NCBI RefSeq assembly: GCF_000963885.1
Contig: NZ_BALE01000017.1
Coordinates: forward strand, 142,517-206,516
Source: Tanticharoenia sakaeratensis NBRC 103193
GTDB lineage: Bacteria; Pseudomonadota; Alphaproteobacteria; Acetobacterales; Acetobacteraceae
DNA length: 64,000 nt
Reading direction: 5' to 3'
The position numbers and the translations under genes were made by a program. The notes below the pieces were generated by a model. That model was given only the letters and a program-made list of their open reading frames with translations, was not told the DNA's origin and searched no databases. Numbering within the stretch: the stretch's first letter is position 1; every line of letters begins with the position of its first letter. This document shows positions 8,981 to 18,110 of this stretch, one piece after another.

Positions 8981-9579
8981 AGTTCGGTATCCTCGTCGAC
9001 ATCCAGGTCGGCGGGATGCCGCACCGGGGTCGGACGGGGACGACTGTCGATTGTGCGACGGGTAAAGGCGCTCGCGATATCAGCGAGTTCGACGAAGCTG
9101 TCCACCTGGCGCCGCAGATCGTCTCCGATCAACGGAGGCGATGCGCGCAACGACGAGACAGCCGTCACGCGTGTCCCGCGGCGCTGGACGGCATCGACCG
9201 CACGCCGCAGGTCTGAGTCTCCGCTGAATATCACGGCATGATCGAGCTGGTCAGCCTGTTCCAGAAGATCGACAGTCATCTCCACATCCATGCTGCCCTT
9301 GATACGCCGTCTTCCTGAATGATCCGTAAACTCGCGCGCGTTTTTTGTGACCAGCATATAGCCGTTGTAGGAGAGCCAATCGGTCAGAGGTTTGAGCGGA
9401 GAATAATCATCGGTTTCGGGCATGGCGGCATAGTAATATGCTCTCAGAAGATCCGACTTTGAACGGAAGAACTCCAGAAGGCCTCGATAATCCACGTCGA
9501 AACCGAGGCTTTTCGACGTATAGTATAAACTGGACCCGTCGATGAACACGGCGGTTCGTTCGGTCTGTCGAAGTATCAC
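8977..9579 (-). CDS. NYN-domain (LabA/PIN-like) protein
   Basis: The 200-residue protein carries a NYN domain, a PIN-like fold of predicted metal-dependent RNases (DUF88/LabA-like). The acidic residues are visible: Asp14 in AVFIDGSSLY, Asp98 in KGSMDVEM, and Asp121 and Asp123 in FSGDSDLRRAV. The tail after about residue 170 is polar and probably disordered. The GTG start is supported by a GGAG site seven bases upstream. It is translationally coupled to the UDG-like gene. The target RNA is unknown. Confidence 0.85.
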   Translation of the reverse strand: MILRQTERTAVFIDGSSLYYTSKSLGFDVDYRGLLEFFRSKSDLLRAYYYAAMPETDDYSPLKPLTDWLSYNGYMLVTKNAREFTDHSGRRRIKGSMDVEMTVDLLEQADQLDHAVIFSGDSDLRRAVDAVQRRGTRVTAVSSLRASPPLIGDDLRRQVDSFVELADIASAFTRRTIDSRPRPTPVRHPADLDVDEDTEL

Positions 9580-10069
9580 GTTTTATCTCCATGAAGACGT
9601 CATGCGATCTCGGAAAACTTATTATATTGGTGCGGAATAAAGTGGGGTGCCTGCGACAATCGGGAACTCGGGCTCGAGCGGGCAGGCTGGTTTGAGATAT
9701 CGGTGTGATATAGCCAATATTTTGTGGTTCAGAACAGACCTCCGAGGTCAACAGATTCTCACAAAATGTCTTAAATACGGTAAAAATCAGGCCGCCATCT
9801 GATTACTGCCAGAGAAAATCAGACATATGATACATTATGTCGTCTATTCGATGCGATTTTTTATGATTCGTGAGGTTTTCGTTAAATTCTGTATTAACCG
9901 TTACGGTCTGCCCATGGGGCGCGCATCGGCATCATCCCTGACGACCAGCCTGTCAATCGCGGATGGTGGCATTCTGATTGCTCCGGGGCATGTGCCGTGG
10001 TAGGAGTGCACGCTTATCACGCGCAAAAGCGCACCGCTCCGCATCGTATTTTCAAGAGGTTGCCCCTTC
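9580..10069. other. AT-rich spacer between the NYN gene and rpoZ
   Basis: No gene of more than about 30 codons is convincing here. The stretch 9600-9905 is much richer in A and T than the rest of the window. It has a TATAAT on the minus strand (9626-9621), a likely -10 for the NYN gene but without a recognisable -35, and two nested inverted repeats: TCTGATT/AATCAGA (9798-9804 and 9817-9823) and GACATA/TATGTC (9822-9827 and 9836-9841). From about 9905 the composition returns to normal; this part should hold the rpoZ promoter and leader, though I see no convincing hexamers. Confidence 0.6.
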
Positions 10070-10468
10070 ATGGCGCGCGTTACCGTCGAAGACTGCATCG
10101 AGAAGATCCCCAACCGCTTTGAGCTCGTGTTGCTGGCTGCCCAGCGTGCGCGTGGGCTGTCGCGTGGCGAGGAAATGACGATCGATCGCGACAACGACAA
10201 GAATCCCGTCGTTGCCCTGCGTGAAATCGCCGATGACAAAGTGTCTCTCAACGGCCTTCGTGACGATCTGGTCCGGTCGCTGGCACGGGCTCCCGAGCCC
10301 GAGCCGGTCGATGAGGAAGTTCTGGACCTGATCCCGACGGACCAGAACATCTTCGGTCTGCAGGATGTATCCGCGGAAGAAGAGCAGGCGCATGCTTCGG
10401 AAACGATGTCGATGGATGACGTCGATGCATCTGTCGAGGCCGAGCTTGGCGGCCGGGCACGGCGCTGA
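10070..10468 (+). CDS. rpoZ: DNA-directed RNA polymerase omega subunit
   Basis: Omega helps assemble RNA polymerase by binding the beta-prime subunit. The 132-residue protein opens with [20 protein letters not shown] and has the RARGLSRG segment, both family signatures; the acidic C-terminal extension is typical of alphaproteobacterial forms. An AAGAGG site lies upstream of the ATG. The stop at 10466-10468 overlaps the proposed CTG of rel. Confidence 0.95.
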   Translation: MARVTVEDCIEKIPNRFELVLLAAQRARGLSRGEEMTIDRDNDKNPVVALREIADDKVSLNGLRDDLVRSLARAPEPEPVDEEVLDLIPTDQNIFGLQDVSAEEEQAHASETMSMDDVDASVEAELGGRARR

Positions 10469-12759
10469 TCGTCCGCGTTCGACACCAGACTGACGCGACG
10501 CTCGCGTCTCATCCCGGTGGAGACACCGGGCATCAGGTTTCTGCGGTTCCGGCGCCTGACGCGGCGATTGCCGGGCTGCGGAACCGGATCGCCAGCTATG
10601 ATCCGGATGCTGATCTCGACCTGATCGACCGCGCCTATGCCGCCGCGGAGCGCGCGCATCGCGGGCAGGCGCGAGATAATGGCGATCCCTACATCAGTCA
10701 TCCCATAGCGGTTGCGAATATCCTCGCAGGCTTCCGGATGGACGTGACATCGATTGCCGTCGGGCTTCTGCACGACACGGTCGAGGACACGGCTCTTTCG
10801 CAGCAAGGGCTGCGCGACCAGTTCGGCGAGGATATCGCGACCCTGGTCGACGGGGTAACCAAGCTTACACGTCTCGAGCTGCAGTCGGACCGCACGAAAC
10901 AGGCCGAAAACTTCCGCAAGCTCGTCCTTGCGATGTCACGCGATATCCGCGTGCTGATCGTCAAGCTCGCCGATCGTCTCCATAACATGCGCACGCTGCA
11001 TTACGTGCAGCGCCTCGATCGACGGCAGCGCATCGCACGGGAAACGATGGATATCTACGCGCCACTTGCCGAGCGCATAGGTATGGATCGGGTCAAGACC
11101 GAGCTGCAGAACCTGTCGTTCGCACAGATGGAGCCCGAGGCGCATGAAACGATCAGCGCCCGGTTGAACTACCTGCGGGGCCAAGGTGCGGATGTGATCG
11201 AGCAGGTCCGGCGCGAGCTCTCCGCGCTGTGCAGCGAAGCTGGCCTGTCCGAGATCGAAGTCACAGGGCGGGAGAAAACCCCGTACTCCATCTGGGAGAA
11301 GATGCAGCGACGCAACGTTGCCTTCGAACAGCTCTCGGACATCATGGCATTTCGCGTGCTCGTCCCATCCAGGGACGCCTGTTATGTCGCGCTTGGTGCC
11401 GTTCACGGCGCATACCCGGTGATCGCGGGACGCTTCAAGGACTATATCTCCACGCCCAAGGCCAACGGCTATCAAAGCCTCCATACAGGCGTGACGTTGC
11501 GCGAGCCGCGCAATCAGAAGATCGAAGTCCAGATCCGCACGCCCGAGATGCACGACCTCGCGGAAAACGGCGTCGCGTCGCATTGGTCCTACAAGGAGCG
11601 CGGGAGCACTGGCGCATCCGTCAACGAGACCGCAGCCTTTGGTCTGCACAAGTTGCGCTGGGTGCAGGATCTGCTCGAGATCCTCGAAGACAGTCAGGCG
11701 CCCGACGAGTTTCTCGAGAACACGAAGCTCGAGCTCTATCAGGATCAGGTGTTCTGCTTCACCCCGAAGGGCCAGCTCATTTCGCTGCCCCGGGGCGCGA
11801 CACCCGTCGATTTTGCCTATGCCGTGCACAGTCAGGTGGGCGATGCCTGCGTCGGGGCCAAGGTCAACGGTCGCCTGCTTCCATTGCGCCACGAACTTCA
11901 GAACGGCGATCAGGTAGAGATCATGACCGCGCGCGGCGGTACGCCGTCGCCGTCGTGGGAGCGTTTTGTCGTCACTGGCAAGGCGCGTGCGCGCATCCGC
12001 CGCTTCGTGGCCGCCCAGCAGCGTCAGACCTATATCGACAACGGCCGCGCCGCACTTGCGAAGGCGTTCCGCCAGGAAGGCGTGGACGGCAGCGAGAAGA
12101 CACTTGAGGGCGCGTTGCGCGACCTCAAACAGGCAACCGTCGACGATCTCTTTGCATCGGTGGGCAACGGTCAGATCGGCCCCCGTGATGTCGTCAACAC
12201 CATCTATCCCGAACTCCGTCAGACACCCCGTGCACCGCGCATGGTGCCGGGTCTTGTCGCCCGTTCGACCACCCATGCGCGGCACAAGCCCGGCACGGGA
12301 TCGGTTCTGACAGGCATCGGGTCTGGCATCGCAGTGAGCTTTGCGAATTGCTGTCATCCACTGCCGGGCGATCCGATCGTAGGGATCATTGCCCAGGGGA
12401 AGGGCATTTCGGTCCACACGGCGTCCTGCCAGAACCTCACGGCGTTCTCGGCCACGCCCGAACGGTTTCTGGAGATCGGCTGGAATTACGAGACGCTCTC
12501 GCACGGAAACGCCGGCGCGCCCCATACGGGACGGATCAGTGTCATCGCAGCAAACGAGCCCGGTGTGCTCGCGACGTTGACCAATGCCGTCAGCAAGCAC
12601 CACGGCAGCGTCGTCAATCTTAAGATCGTCAATCGCCAGCTCGATTTCATGGAAATCCTCGTCGATCTGGAAGTGCGCGATCTGCAACACCTGTCGAACA
12701 TGATTGCCGGCCTGCGGGCTGCGCAGGGTGTCATGCAGGTCGAGCGCGCCCGGTCGTGA
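10465..12759 (+). CDS. bifunctional (p)ppGpp synthetase/hydrolase (Rel/SpoT)
   Basis: The enzyme makes and degrades the stringent-response alarmone. In order it has an HD hydrolase domain with LLHDTVEDT intact, a synthetase domain with [18 protein letters not shown], a TGS domain ([24 protein letters not shown] split over 11756-11820), and a C-terminal ACT domain ([17 protein letters not shown]). The start is a problem. The first in-frame ATG is 10738, inside the HD domain, and would remove the conserved [18 protein letters not shown] part. No ATG, GTG or TTG exists between the upstream stop at 10417 and 10738. Candidates are CTG 10465 (overlapping the rpoZ stop, about 764 residues) or ATT 10567 (about 730 residues, closer to the family length). 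The coordinates use the CTG. Confidence 0.85.
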   Translation: MIVRVRHQTDATLASHPGGDTGHQVSAVPAPDAAIAGLRNRIASYDPDADLDLIDRAYAAAERAHRGQARDNGDPYISHPIAVANILAGFRMDVTSIAVGLLHDTVEDTALSQQGLRDQFGEDIATLVDGVTKLTRLELQSDRTKQAENFRKLVLAMSRDIRVLIVKLADRLHNMRTLHYVQRLDRRQRIARETMDIYAPLAERIGMDRVKTELQNLSFAQMEPEAHETISARLNYLRGQGADVIEQVRRELSALCSEAGLSEIEVTGREKTPYSIWEKMQRRNVAFEQLSDIMAFRVLVPSRDACYVALGAVHGAYPVIAGRFKDYISTPKANGYQSLHTGVTLREPRNQKIEVQIRTPEMHDLAENGVASHWSYKERGSTGASVNETAAFGLHKLRWVQDLLEILEDSQAPDEFLENTKLELYQDQVFCFTPKGQLISLPRGATPVDFAYAVHSQVGDACVGAKVNGRLLPLRHELQNGDQVEIMTARGGTPSPSWERFVVTGKARARIRRFVAAQQRQTYIDNGRAALAKAFRQEGVDGSEKTLEGALRDLKQATVDDLFASVGNGQIGPRDVVNTIYPELRQTPRAPRMVPGLVARSTTHARHKPGTGSVLTGIGSGIAVSFANCCHPLPGDPIVGIIAQGKGISVHTASCQNLTAFSATPERFLEIGWNYETLSHGNAGAPHTGRISVIAANEPGVLATLTNAVSKHHGSVVNLKIVNRQLDFMEILVDLEVRDLQHLSNMIAGLRAAQGVMQVERARS

Positions 12760-13190
12760 GCCGCATCATCAGCCTCGGCACGGATCTATGCGATATGCGC
12801 CGGATCGAGGCCGCGATCGACCGCTTTGGTATGCGCTTCCTGGATCGCGTCTTCACGACTGAAGAGCGGGCCCATGCTGAGCGACGTAACGGAGCGGCCC
12901 GCATCGGCACCTATGCGAAGCGCTGGGCGGCCAAGGAAGCGTGCGCAAAGGCGCTCGGCACAGGCTTTTCCGGCGGTGTCTTCCATAGCGACATCGGCGT
13001 CAGGAACCGGCCCGGCGGCGCGCCAATGCTGGTTCTGACCGGCGGGGCCGCTGCACATCTGGACCGGATGACACCCGCCGGCATGACGATCGACATGCAG
13101 CTCAGCCTGACGGACGAGCATCCCTACGCGCTGGCACAAGTGCTCTTCCAGGCGCTTTCGCAGGACGAGCGGCGCGCATCCGCGCCTTGA
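12756..13190 (+). CDS. acpS: holo-[acyl-carrier-protein] synthase
   Basis: AcpS transfers 4'-phosphopantetheine from CoA to acyl carrier protein. The 144-residue protein has the metal-binding LGTDLCDMRRIE at the N-terminus and the second motif KRWAAKEACAKALGTG, both family hallmarks. The GTG start overlaps the rel stop by four bases (GTGA), so the two are translationally coupled. Confidence 0.95.
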   Translation: MSRIISLGTDLCDMRRIEAAIDRFGMRFLDRVFTTEERAHAERRNGAARIGTYAKRWAAKEACAKALGTGFSGGVFHSDIGVRNRPGGAPMLVLTGGAAAHLDRMTPAGMTIDMQLSLTDEHPYALAQVLFQALSQDERRASAP

Positions 13191-13322
13191 CAGGGCAGGG
13201 CCCGCGCGCTTGATCCTTCGCGCCGGTGCTCCGTCCCGTTCGGGTGCCCATACTATGACGATCGATCGGTGACCCTCGGCAGCAGGTGCGAGGGACCGAA
13301 ACGGATCGGGATCACGGATCTG

Positions 13323-14138
13323 ATGACGCAGCCTTCGAACATGCACTCTCCTCCGGCCGAACCGACGGCGAATCCTCCCGCGCGACGTGGCGCGCTCGGC
13401 GAGTTCGTCTACGGATTCCTGCCGTGGATCGTCATCGTCGTCGTCGTGCGGTCCTTTTTCTTCGAACCGTTCAATATTCCGTCCGGCTCGATGATCCCGA
13501 CCCTGCAGGTCGGGGACTACATCGTCGTCAGCAAATATTCCTACGGCTATTCCCGTTATTCGCTGCCGTTCTCGCCCGATCTCTTCCATGGACGGATTTT
13601 CGGCAGCCTGCCGCATCGTGGCGATGTCGCCGTGTTCCGGTTCACCAAGGACACGTCCGTCGATTATATCAAGCGAATCGTGGGGTTGCCCGGCGACCAC
13701 ATTCAGGTTCGCGAGGGTCTCCTGTACGTCAACGGGACGCTGGTGCCGCGGACGTCGCTCGGACGTTATGCCGCGCGCGACGAGCGTGGCATAACCCTTG
13801 CGGGAAACCTGTATCGCGAGGCGCTTCCCGGGAGTGCGGGGCGTGGACCTGTCCTGCATGACATCCTGAAGCTGACCGATGAAGGCATGCAGAACGATAC
13901 ACCGGACTATGTCGTGCCGCAGGGTAGTTTTTTCGCAATGGGCGACGATCGCGACGACAGCGCCGACAGCCGTTTTCAAGGAGACGATCCGGACGATCTC
14001 GGTTTCGTGCCGATCGACAATCTGGTTGGTCAGGCGCAGTTCGTCTTCTTCTCCGTCGATTCGACACACCCCTGGTGGCAGGTCTGGTACTGGCCGGTCG
14101 AGATCCGTTGGTCACGCCTCCTGCATGGTGTTCGCTGA
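13323..14138 (+). CDS. lepB: signal peptidase I
   Basis: LepB cleaves signal peptides from exported proteins at the outer face of the inner membrane. The 271-residue protein has one N-terminal membrane helix (FLPWIVIVVVVRSFFF), the catalytic Ser56 in NIPSGSMIPTL, the general base Lys117 in VDYIKRIVGLPGD, and the GDDRDDSADSR box. The frame opens at GTG 13269, but I chose ATG 13323 as the usual distance to the helix. It belongs to the acpS-lepB-rnc-era block. Confidence 0.95.
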   Translation: MTQPSNMHSPPAEPTANPPARRGALGEFVYGFLPWIVIVVVVRSFFFEPFNIPSGSMIPTLQVGDYIVVSKYSYGYSRYSLPFSPDLFHGRIFGSLPHRGDVAVFRFTKDTSVDYIKRIVGLPGDHIQVREGLLYVNGTLVPRTSLGRYAARDERGITLAGNLYREALPGSAGRGPVLHDILKLTDEGMQNDTPDYVVPQGSFFAMGDDRDDSADSRFQGDDPDDLGFVPIDNLVGQAQFVFFSVDSTHPWWQVWYWPVEIRWSRLLHGVR

Positions 14139-14153
14139 CATGAAGTCGGTGTG

Positions 14154-14879
14154 ATGTCAGGTACTGTTCCCGTTATCGATACGCTGGCCAGCCGGCTCGG
14201 GCACGATTTCGCCAATGCCGACCTTTTGCGCGAGGCCCTGACGCATCGCTCTGCGGTGGGCGCGCGCATGGATACACGCAGGCGCGGCGGACGTGCCCAG
14301 ACGACGCCGCGCGGAGCCGGATCGAACGAGCGGCTGGAGTTCGTGGGTGATCGCGTCCTTGGACTGCTGATGGCGGAATGGCTGTTCGAGCGCTTCCCGG
14401 CGGAACAGGAAGGCACGCTCGGGCCACGTCACGCGCATCTGGTCTCGCGCACCGTGCTGTGCGGGATCGCCGAGGACATGGATCTGCCGCGCGCTCTGGT
14501 GATAGCCCCGCAGGAAGAGCAGGCTGGAATCCGGCAGCTTGCCAATGTGCTGGCGGACGCTGTCGAGGCCCTTCTGGGCGCGCTTTATCTTGACGGCGGC
14601 CTCGAGCCGGCGCGACGGTTCGTGCGCAGATACTGGCATACGCTGATGGAAGCGCAGATCCGGCCGCCGAAAGATCCGAAGACCGCCTTGCAGGAGTGGC
14701 TGCTGGGGCGTGGTCTTCCGCTGCCGGGATACGAGACCGTGTCGACCGAAGGTCCCTCACACGCGCCGCGTTTCACCGTCCATGTGACGGGCGGTGGCAA
14801 GGTAGGGGTCGGAATTGCGGGTGCCAAGCGCACCGCGGAAACCGCTGCCGCGGCTGATTTACTGAGCAAACTGGGATAA
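14154..14879 (+). CDS. rnc: ribonuclease III
   Basis: RNase III cleaves double-stranded RNA, including rRNA precursors. The 241-residue protein has the catalytic signature NERLEFVGDRVLG (58-70) and LADAVEALLGALYLDGG, followed by a double-stranded-RNA-binding domain from about 170 to the end. An extra basic stretch (about 36-57, rich in Arg and Gly) sits between the first helices and the signature. The preceding GTG at 14151 is an alternative start. It is followed after 10 bases by era. Confidence 0.95.
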   Translation: MSGTVPVIDTLASRLGHDFANADLLREALTHRSAVGARMDTRRRGGRAQTTPRGAGSNERLEFVGDRVLGLLMAEWLFERFPAEQEGTLGPRHAHLVSRTVLCGIAEDMDLPRALVIAPQEEQAGIRQLANVLADAVEALLGALYLDGGLEPARRFVRRYWHTLMEAQIRPPKDPKTALQEWLLGRGLPLPGYETVSTEGPSHAPRFTVHVTGGGKVGVGIAGAKRTAETAAAADLLSKLG

Positions 14880-14889
14880 GAGCGCGACG

Positions 14890-15795
14890 ATGACGACTGA
14901 TAACGAACCGACGCGCTGCGGCTTCGTCGCCCTGATCGGGGCGCCGAATGCCGGCAAATCCACGCTGCTGAACCGCATCGCCGGGGTCAAGCTCTCGATC
15001 GTCAGTCCCAAGGCGCAGACAACGCGGTTCCGGGTGCTGGGGATCGTCATGCGCGGCGCGGCGCAGATGCTGTTCGTCGACACGCCCGGTATCTTCAAGC
15101 CCCGGCGCAAGCTCGACCGCGCGATGGTCGCGGCCGCCTGGACGGGCGCTCAGGATGCGGACGTGACGCTGTTTCTGGTGGATGCCAAGAGCGGGTATTC
15201 CGAGCAGGTGCAGAGCATCGCCGAATCCCTCAAATCGCAGGGCCGCCGCGTATGGCTCGTGCTGAACAAGACGGACCTTCTCTCGCGCGAGCAGCTCCTG
15301 CCGCTGACGAAGGCGCTGACCGACGCGCTGGATGTCGAACATGTCTTCATGATCTCGGCGCGGACAGGCGAGGGTTGCGATGATCTGGTCGACCGTCTGG
15401 CGGCGCGGCTGCCGGAAGGGCCGTATCTCTATCCCGAGGACGACCTGACGGACATTCCGGATCGGCTGCTGGCGGCCGAGATCGTCCGCGAGCAGATCTT
15501 CATGCAGACGCATGAGGAAATTCCCTATCAGGCGACGGTCGAGACAGAAACGTTCGCTGAGCGTCCTGATGGCTCGGTACGGATCGAGGTCACGATCTAT
15601 GTCTCCCGCCCCGGCCACAAGGCGATCCTGATCGGCGAAAAGGGACGCAAGATCCGGAGCATCGGCGAACGCGCCCGTCATGACCTGGCCGCCCTGCTCG
15701 AACGTCCGTGTCATCTGTTTCTCAACGTGAAGGAACGGGCAGGCTGGGATGAGGAGCGTGCCCGCCTGCGCGCCATCGGTCTGGACGACGCCTGA
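14890..15795 (+). CDS. era: GTPase Era
   Basis: Era is a GTPase that binds 16S rRNA and assists 30S assembly. The 301-residue protein has G1 GAPNAGKST (18-26), G3 DTPG (64-67), G4 NKTD (126-129), and a C-terminal KH domain with the GEKGRKIRSIGERAR loop. It is the last gene of the block, followed by a likely terminator. Confidence 0.97.
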   Translation: MTTDNEPTRCGFVALIGAPNAGKSTLLNRIAGVKLSIVSPKAQTTRFRVLGIVMRGAAQMLFVDTPGIFKPRRKLDRAMVAAAWTGAQDADVTLFLVDAKSGYSEQVQSIAESLKSQGRRVWLVLNKTDLLSREQLLPLTKALTDALDVEHVFMISARTGEGCDDLVDRLAARLPEGPYLYPEDDLTDIPDRLLAAEIVREQIFMQTHEEIPYQATVETETFAERPDGSVRIEVTIYVSRPGHKAILIGEKGRKIRSIGERARHDLAALLERPCHLFLNVKERAGWDEERARLRAIGLDDA

Positions 15796-15858
15796 CCCGC
15801 AATGGTTGGTCGCCTCGCTTGTGGGGGCGCGTCTGCGTCTATATGACAGCCGGGATGG

Positions 15859-15881
15859 CGCGCGTGTCGCGCGTGCTTTTT
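15859..15881 (+). terminator. probable terminator after era
   Basis: CGCGCG pairs with CGCGCG across a TGT loop (15859-15873), followed within three bases by TTTTT (15877-15881). This would separate the era transcript from pyrH. Confidence 0.5.
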
Positions 15882-15909
15882 CCAGAGCCTTTCGACACCA
15901 TAGGACACG

Positions 15910-16644
15910 ATGACCGGACCAAGCTCCACGCCGACTTATCGCCGCGTTCTGCTCAAGCTGTCCGGCGAGGCGCTGATGGGCGACAGCCCCACGGGCATTG
16001 ACCCCGCCACGATCGACATGATGGCAACCGACATTGCCGCCGTGGCGCAGAGCGGAACCCAGGTGTGCCTCGTCGTCGGCGGCGGTAACATTTTCCGTGG
16101 GCTGGCCGCGGCCGCCAAGGGCATGGATCGCGCACAGGGCGACTATGCCGGCATGCTGGCGACCGTCATCAATGCGCTGATGGTCCAGAACGCGCTCGAG
16201 CGGCATGATGTCGAGACGCGCGTCATGTCCGCAATCCACATGTCATCGGTCGCCGAGCCCTATATCCGCAGACGTGCCGTGCGACACATGGACAAGGGGC
16301 GTGTCGTGATCTTCGCGGCTGGAACGGGCAATCCGTTCTTCACGACCGATACCGCGGCAGCCCTGCGGGCCAACGAGATGGACTGCGACGCCCTCTTCAA
16401 GGGAACGCAGGTCGATGGCGTCTATTCGGCCGATCCAAAGCGCGATCCCTCGGCCGTCCGCTACGATCAGCTGTCTTACATGGACGTGCTGTCGAAAGAC
16501 CTGAACGTCATGGATGCCGCGGCCATCAGCCTCGCCCGCGAGAACAAGCTGCCCATCATCGTGTTCAATATCCACGCCCCCGGTAGCTTCGGAGCAGCGC
16601 TTCGAGGCGAGGGTTTGTTTACCCGGATCGTGGAAAAAGGCTAA
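15910..16644 (+). CDS. pyrH: UMP kinase
   Basis: PyrH phosphorylates UMP to UDP in pyrimidine synthesis. The 244-residue amino-acid-kinase-fold protein shows [27 protein letters not shown], and the nucleotide-site segment [16 protein letters not shown]. In many bacteria rpsB and tsf precede it; here they do not. frr follows after a spacer with a hairpin. Confidence 0.97.
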   Translation: MTGPSSTPTYRRVLLKLSGEALMGDSPTGIDPATIDMMATDIAAVAQSGTQVCLVVGGGNIFRGLAAAAKGMDRAQGDYAGMLATVINALMVQNALERHDVETRVMSAIHMSSVAEPYIRRRAVRHMDKGRVVIFAAGTGNPFFTTDTAAALRANEMDCDALFKGTQVDGVYSADPKRDPSAVRYDQLSYMDVLSKDLNVMDAAAISLARENKLPIIVFNIHAPGSFGAALRGEGLFTRIVEKG

Positions 16645-16657
16645 AAGCCTGCGCCTT

Positions 16658-16681
16658 GCGACAGGGAAGTGTCCCTGTCGC
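16658..16681 (+). other. perfect 10-pair hairpin between pyrH and frr
   Basis: GCGACAGGGA (16658-16667) and TCCCTGTCGC (16672-16681) pair perfectly around an AGTG loop. There is no T-run after it, so it is more likely an RNA stability or processing element, or a weak attenuator, than a full terminator. Confidence 0.5.
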
Positions 16682-16719
16682 GCCGACGACCACCAGAATT
16701 CCCGATAGGAGAGCCACCG

Positions 16720-17286
16720 ATGGCCGCTGATCTCAAGGCCCTGATGGACGACCTGACCCGGCGCATGGACGGCGCGATGGAAAGCCTGCGCCGCGACTTC
16801 GCCGGCCTGCGCTCCGGCCGGGCCAGTCCGGCCCTGCTGGAGCCCGTGCGCGTCGAGGCCTATGGCACCGAGGTTCCGCTGTCTCAGGTCGGATCCGTTG
16901 CGGTTCCGGAAGCGCGGATGCTGACGGTATCGGTCTGGGACAAGACTGTCGTGGGTGCGGTCGAGCGCGCAATCCGCGATTCCGGCCTTGGCCTGAACCC
17001 GGCGGCGGACGGGCAGACCGTGCGCGTGCCGATCCCGCAGCTGACCGAAGAGCGTCGTAACGAGCTCGCCAAGGCCGCGGGCCGTTATGCCGAAGGCGCG
17101 CGGATCGCCGTTCGCGGCGTGCGGCGTGACGGAATGGAGCAGGCCAAGGGGTTCGAGAAGAAGAGCGAGATCAGCCAGGACGACATGAAGACCTGGACGG
17201 ATCAGATCCAAAAGCTGACCGATCAATACGTCAAGCGCGTCGACGACGCCTTGGCCGACAAGGAACGTGAGATCCGTCAGGTCTGA
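16720..17286 (+). CDS. frr: ribosome recycling factor
   Basis: Frr splits the post-termination ribosome together with EF-G. The 188-residue protein has the [17 protein letters not shown] segment, [14 protein letters not shown], and a long C-terminal helix. ATG 16720 is chosen because AGGAGA lies directly upstream; an in-frame ATG at 16669 would add an atypical 17 residues. Confidence 0.97.
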   Translation: MAADLKALMDDLTRRMDGAMESLRRDFAGLRSGRASPALLEPVRVEAYGTEVPLSQVGSVAVPEARMLTVSVWDKTVVGAVERAIRDSGLGLNPAADGQTVRVPIPQLTEERRNELAKAAGRYAEGARIAVRGVRRDGMEQAKGFEKKSEISQDDMKTWTDQIQKLTDQYVKRVDDALADKEREIRQV

Positions 17287-17295
17287 GCCATCATC

Positions 17296-18108
17296 ATGTC
17301 GGCCGGCCCCATGGCGCGTACGCGCTTCGCGCGACGCGAGAAGTCGGAACGCCCGGTTGTTCCGGGCGGCTTCCCGCTTGCTGGGCCGCGTCCGGCCGTG
17401 GACGGCGGAGGCGCCGTGCCGGCCCACGTGGCGCTCATTATGGATGGCAATGGCCGGTGGGCGCGCGCACGCGGATTGCCGCCGATTGCCGGGCATCGCG
17501 CTGGAGCGGAGGCGGTCCGCCACAGCGTGACCGCCGCCATCGAGCATGGCGTGCAATACCTCACGCTATACGCGTTCTCGTCGGAGAACTGGCGTCGGCC
17601 GCCGCGTGAAGTCGGTGACCTGACGAGTCTGCTGCGTTTCTATCTGCGGCATAAGCTGCAGGAACTGCACGAGCAGGGCGTGCGCCTGCGCGCAATCGGC
17701 GAGCTGGAACGCTTCGAGCCGGCTCTGAGAGAAGAGCTGGAACGTGCCGAAGCGCTGACAGCCCGGAATACGCGCCTGACGCTGACACTGGCCCTGTCCT
17801 ATGGCGGCCGTGCGGAGATCGCGCGGGCCGCGATGCGGCTGGCCGAACTGGTTCGCGACGGGCTCCTTGCGCCGGAACAGATCGACGAGGAACGTCTGGC
17901 TGGCCAGCTGTCCACGGATGACATCCCCGATCCCGATCTCGTGGTGCGGACGAGTGGCGAGTGTCGCCTGTCCAATTTCCTGCTGTGGCAGTCAGCCTAT
18001 GCGGAACTCATGTTCGTCGACACGCTCTGGCCCGATTTCGACGCTGCCGCATTCGGACGCGTCCTTGCCGATTACGCGCGCCGCGAGCGCCGGTTCGGCG
18101 GGCGCTGA
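17296..18108 (+). CDS. uppS: undecaprenyl diphosphate synthase
   Basis: UppS builds the C55 lipid carrier for peptidoglycan and LPS by cis-prenyl transfer. The 270-residue protein has the catalytic Asp50 in IMDGNGRWARARG, LTLYAFSSENWRRP, and RTSGECRLSNFLLWQSAYAE. About 40 poorly conserved residues precede the domain, so an internal start is possible. It is followed two bases later by cdsA. Confidence 0.95.
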   Translation: MSAGPMARTRFARREKSERPVVPGGFPLAGPRPAVDGGGAVPAHVALIMDGNGRWARARGLPPIAGHRAGAEAVRHSVTAAIEHGVQYLTLYAFSSENWRRPPREVGDLTSLLRFYLRHKLQELHEQGVRLRAIGELERFEPALREELERAEALTARNTRLTLTLALSYGGRAEIARAAMRLAELVRDGLLAPEQIDEERLAGQLSTDDIPDPDLVVRTSGECRLSNFLLWQSAYAELMFVDTLWPDFDAAAFGRVLADYARRERRFGGR

Positions 18109-18110
18109 AC

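Noticed and set aside
9913..10002. A 29-codon open frame (starting MGRASASS) before rpoZ.
   Set aside because: No ribosome site and no evidence of conservation; too short to support.
10936..12690. A long open frame (584 codons) on the minus strand opposite rel.
   Set aside because: It mirrors rel codon structure in GC-rich DNA, has no recognisable domain, and the plus strand is clearly coding.
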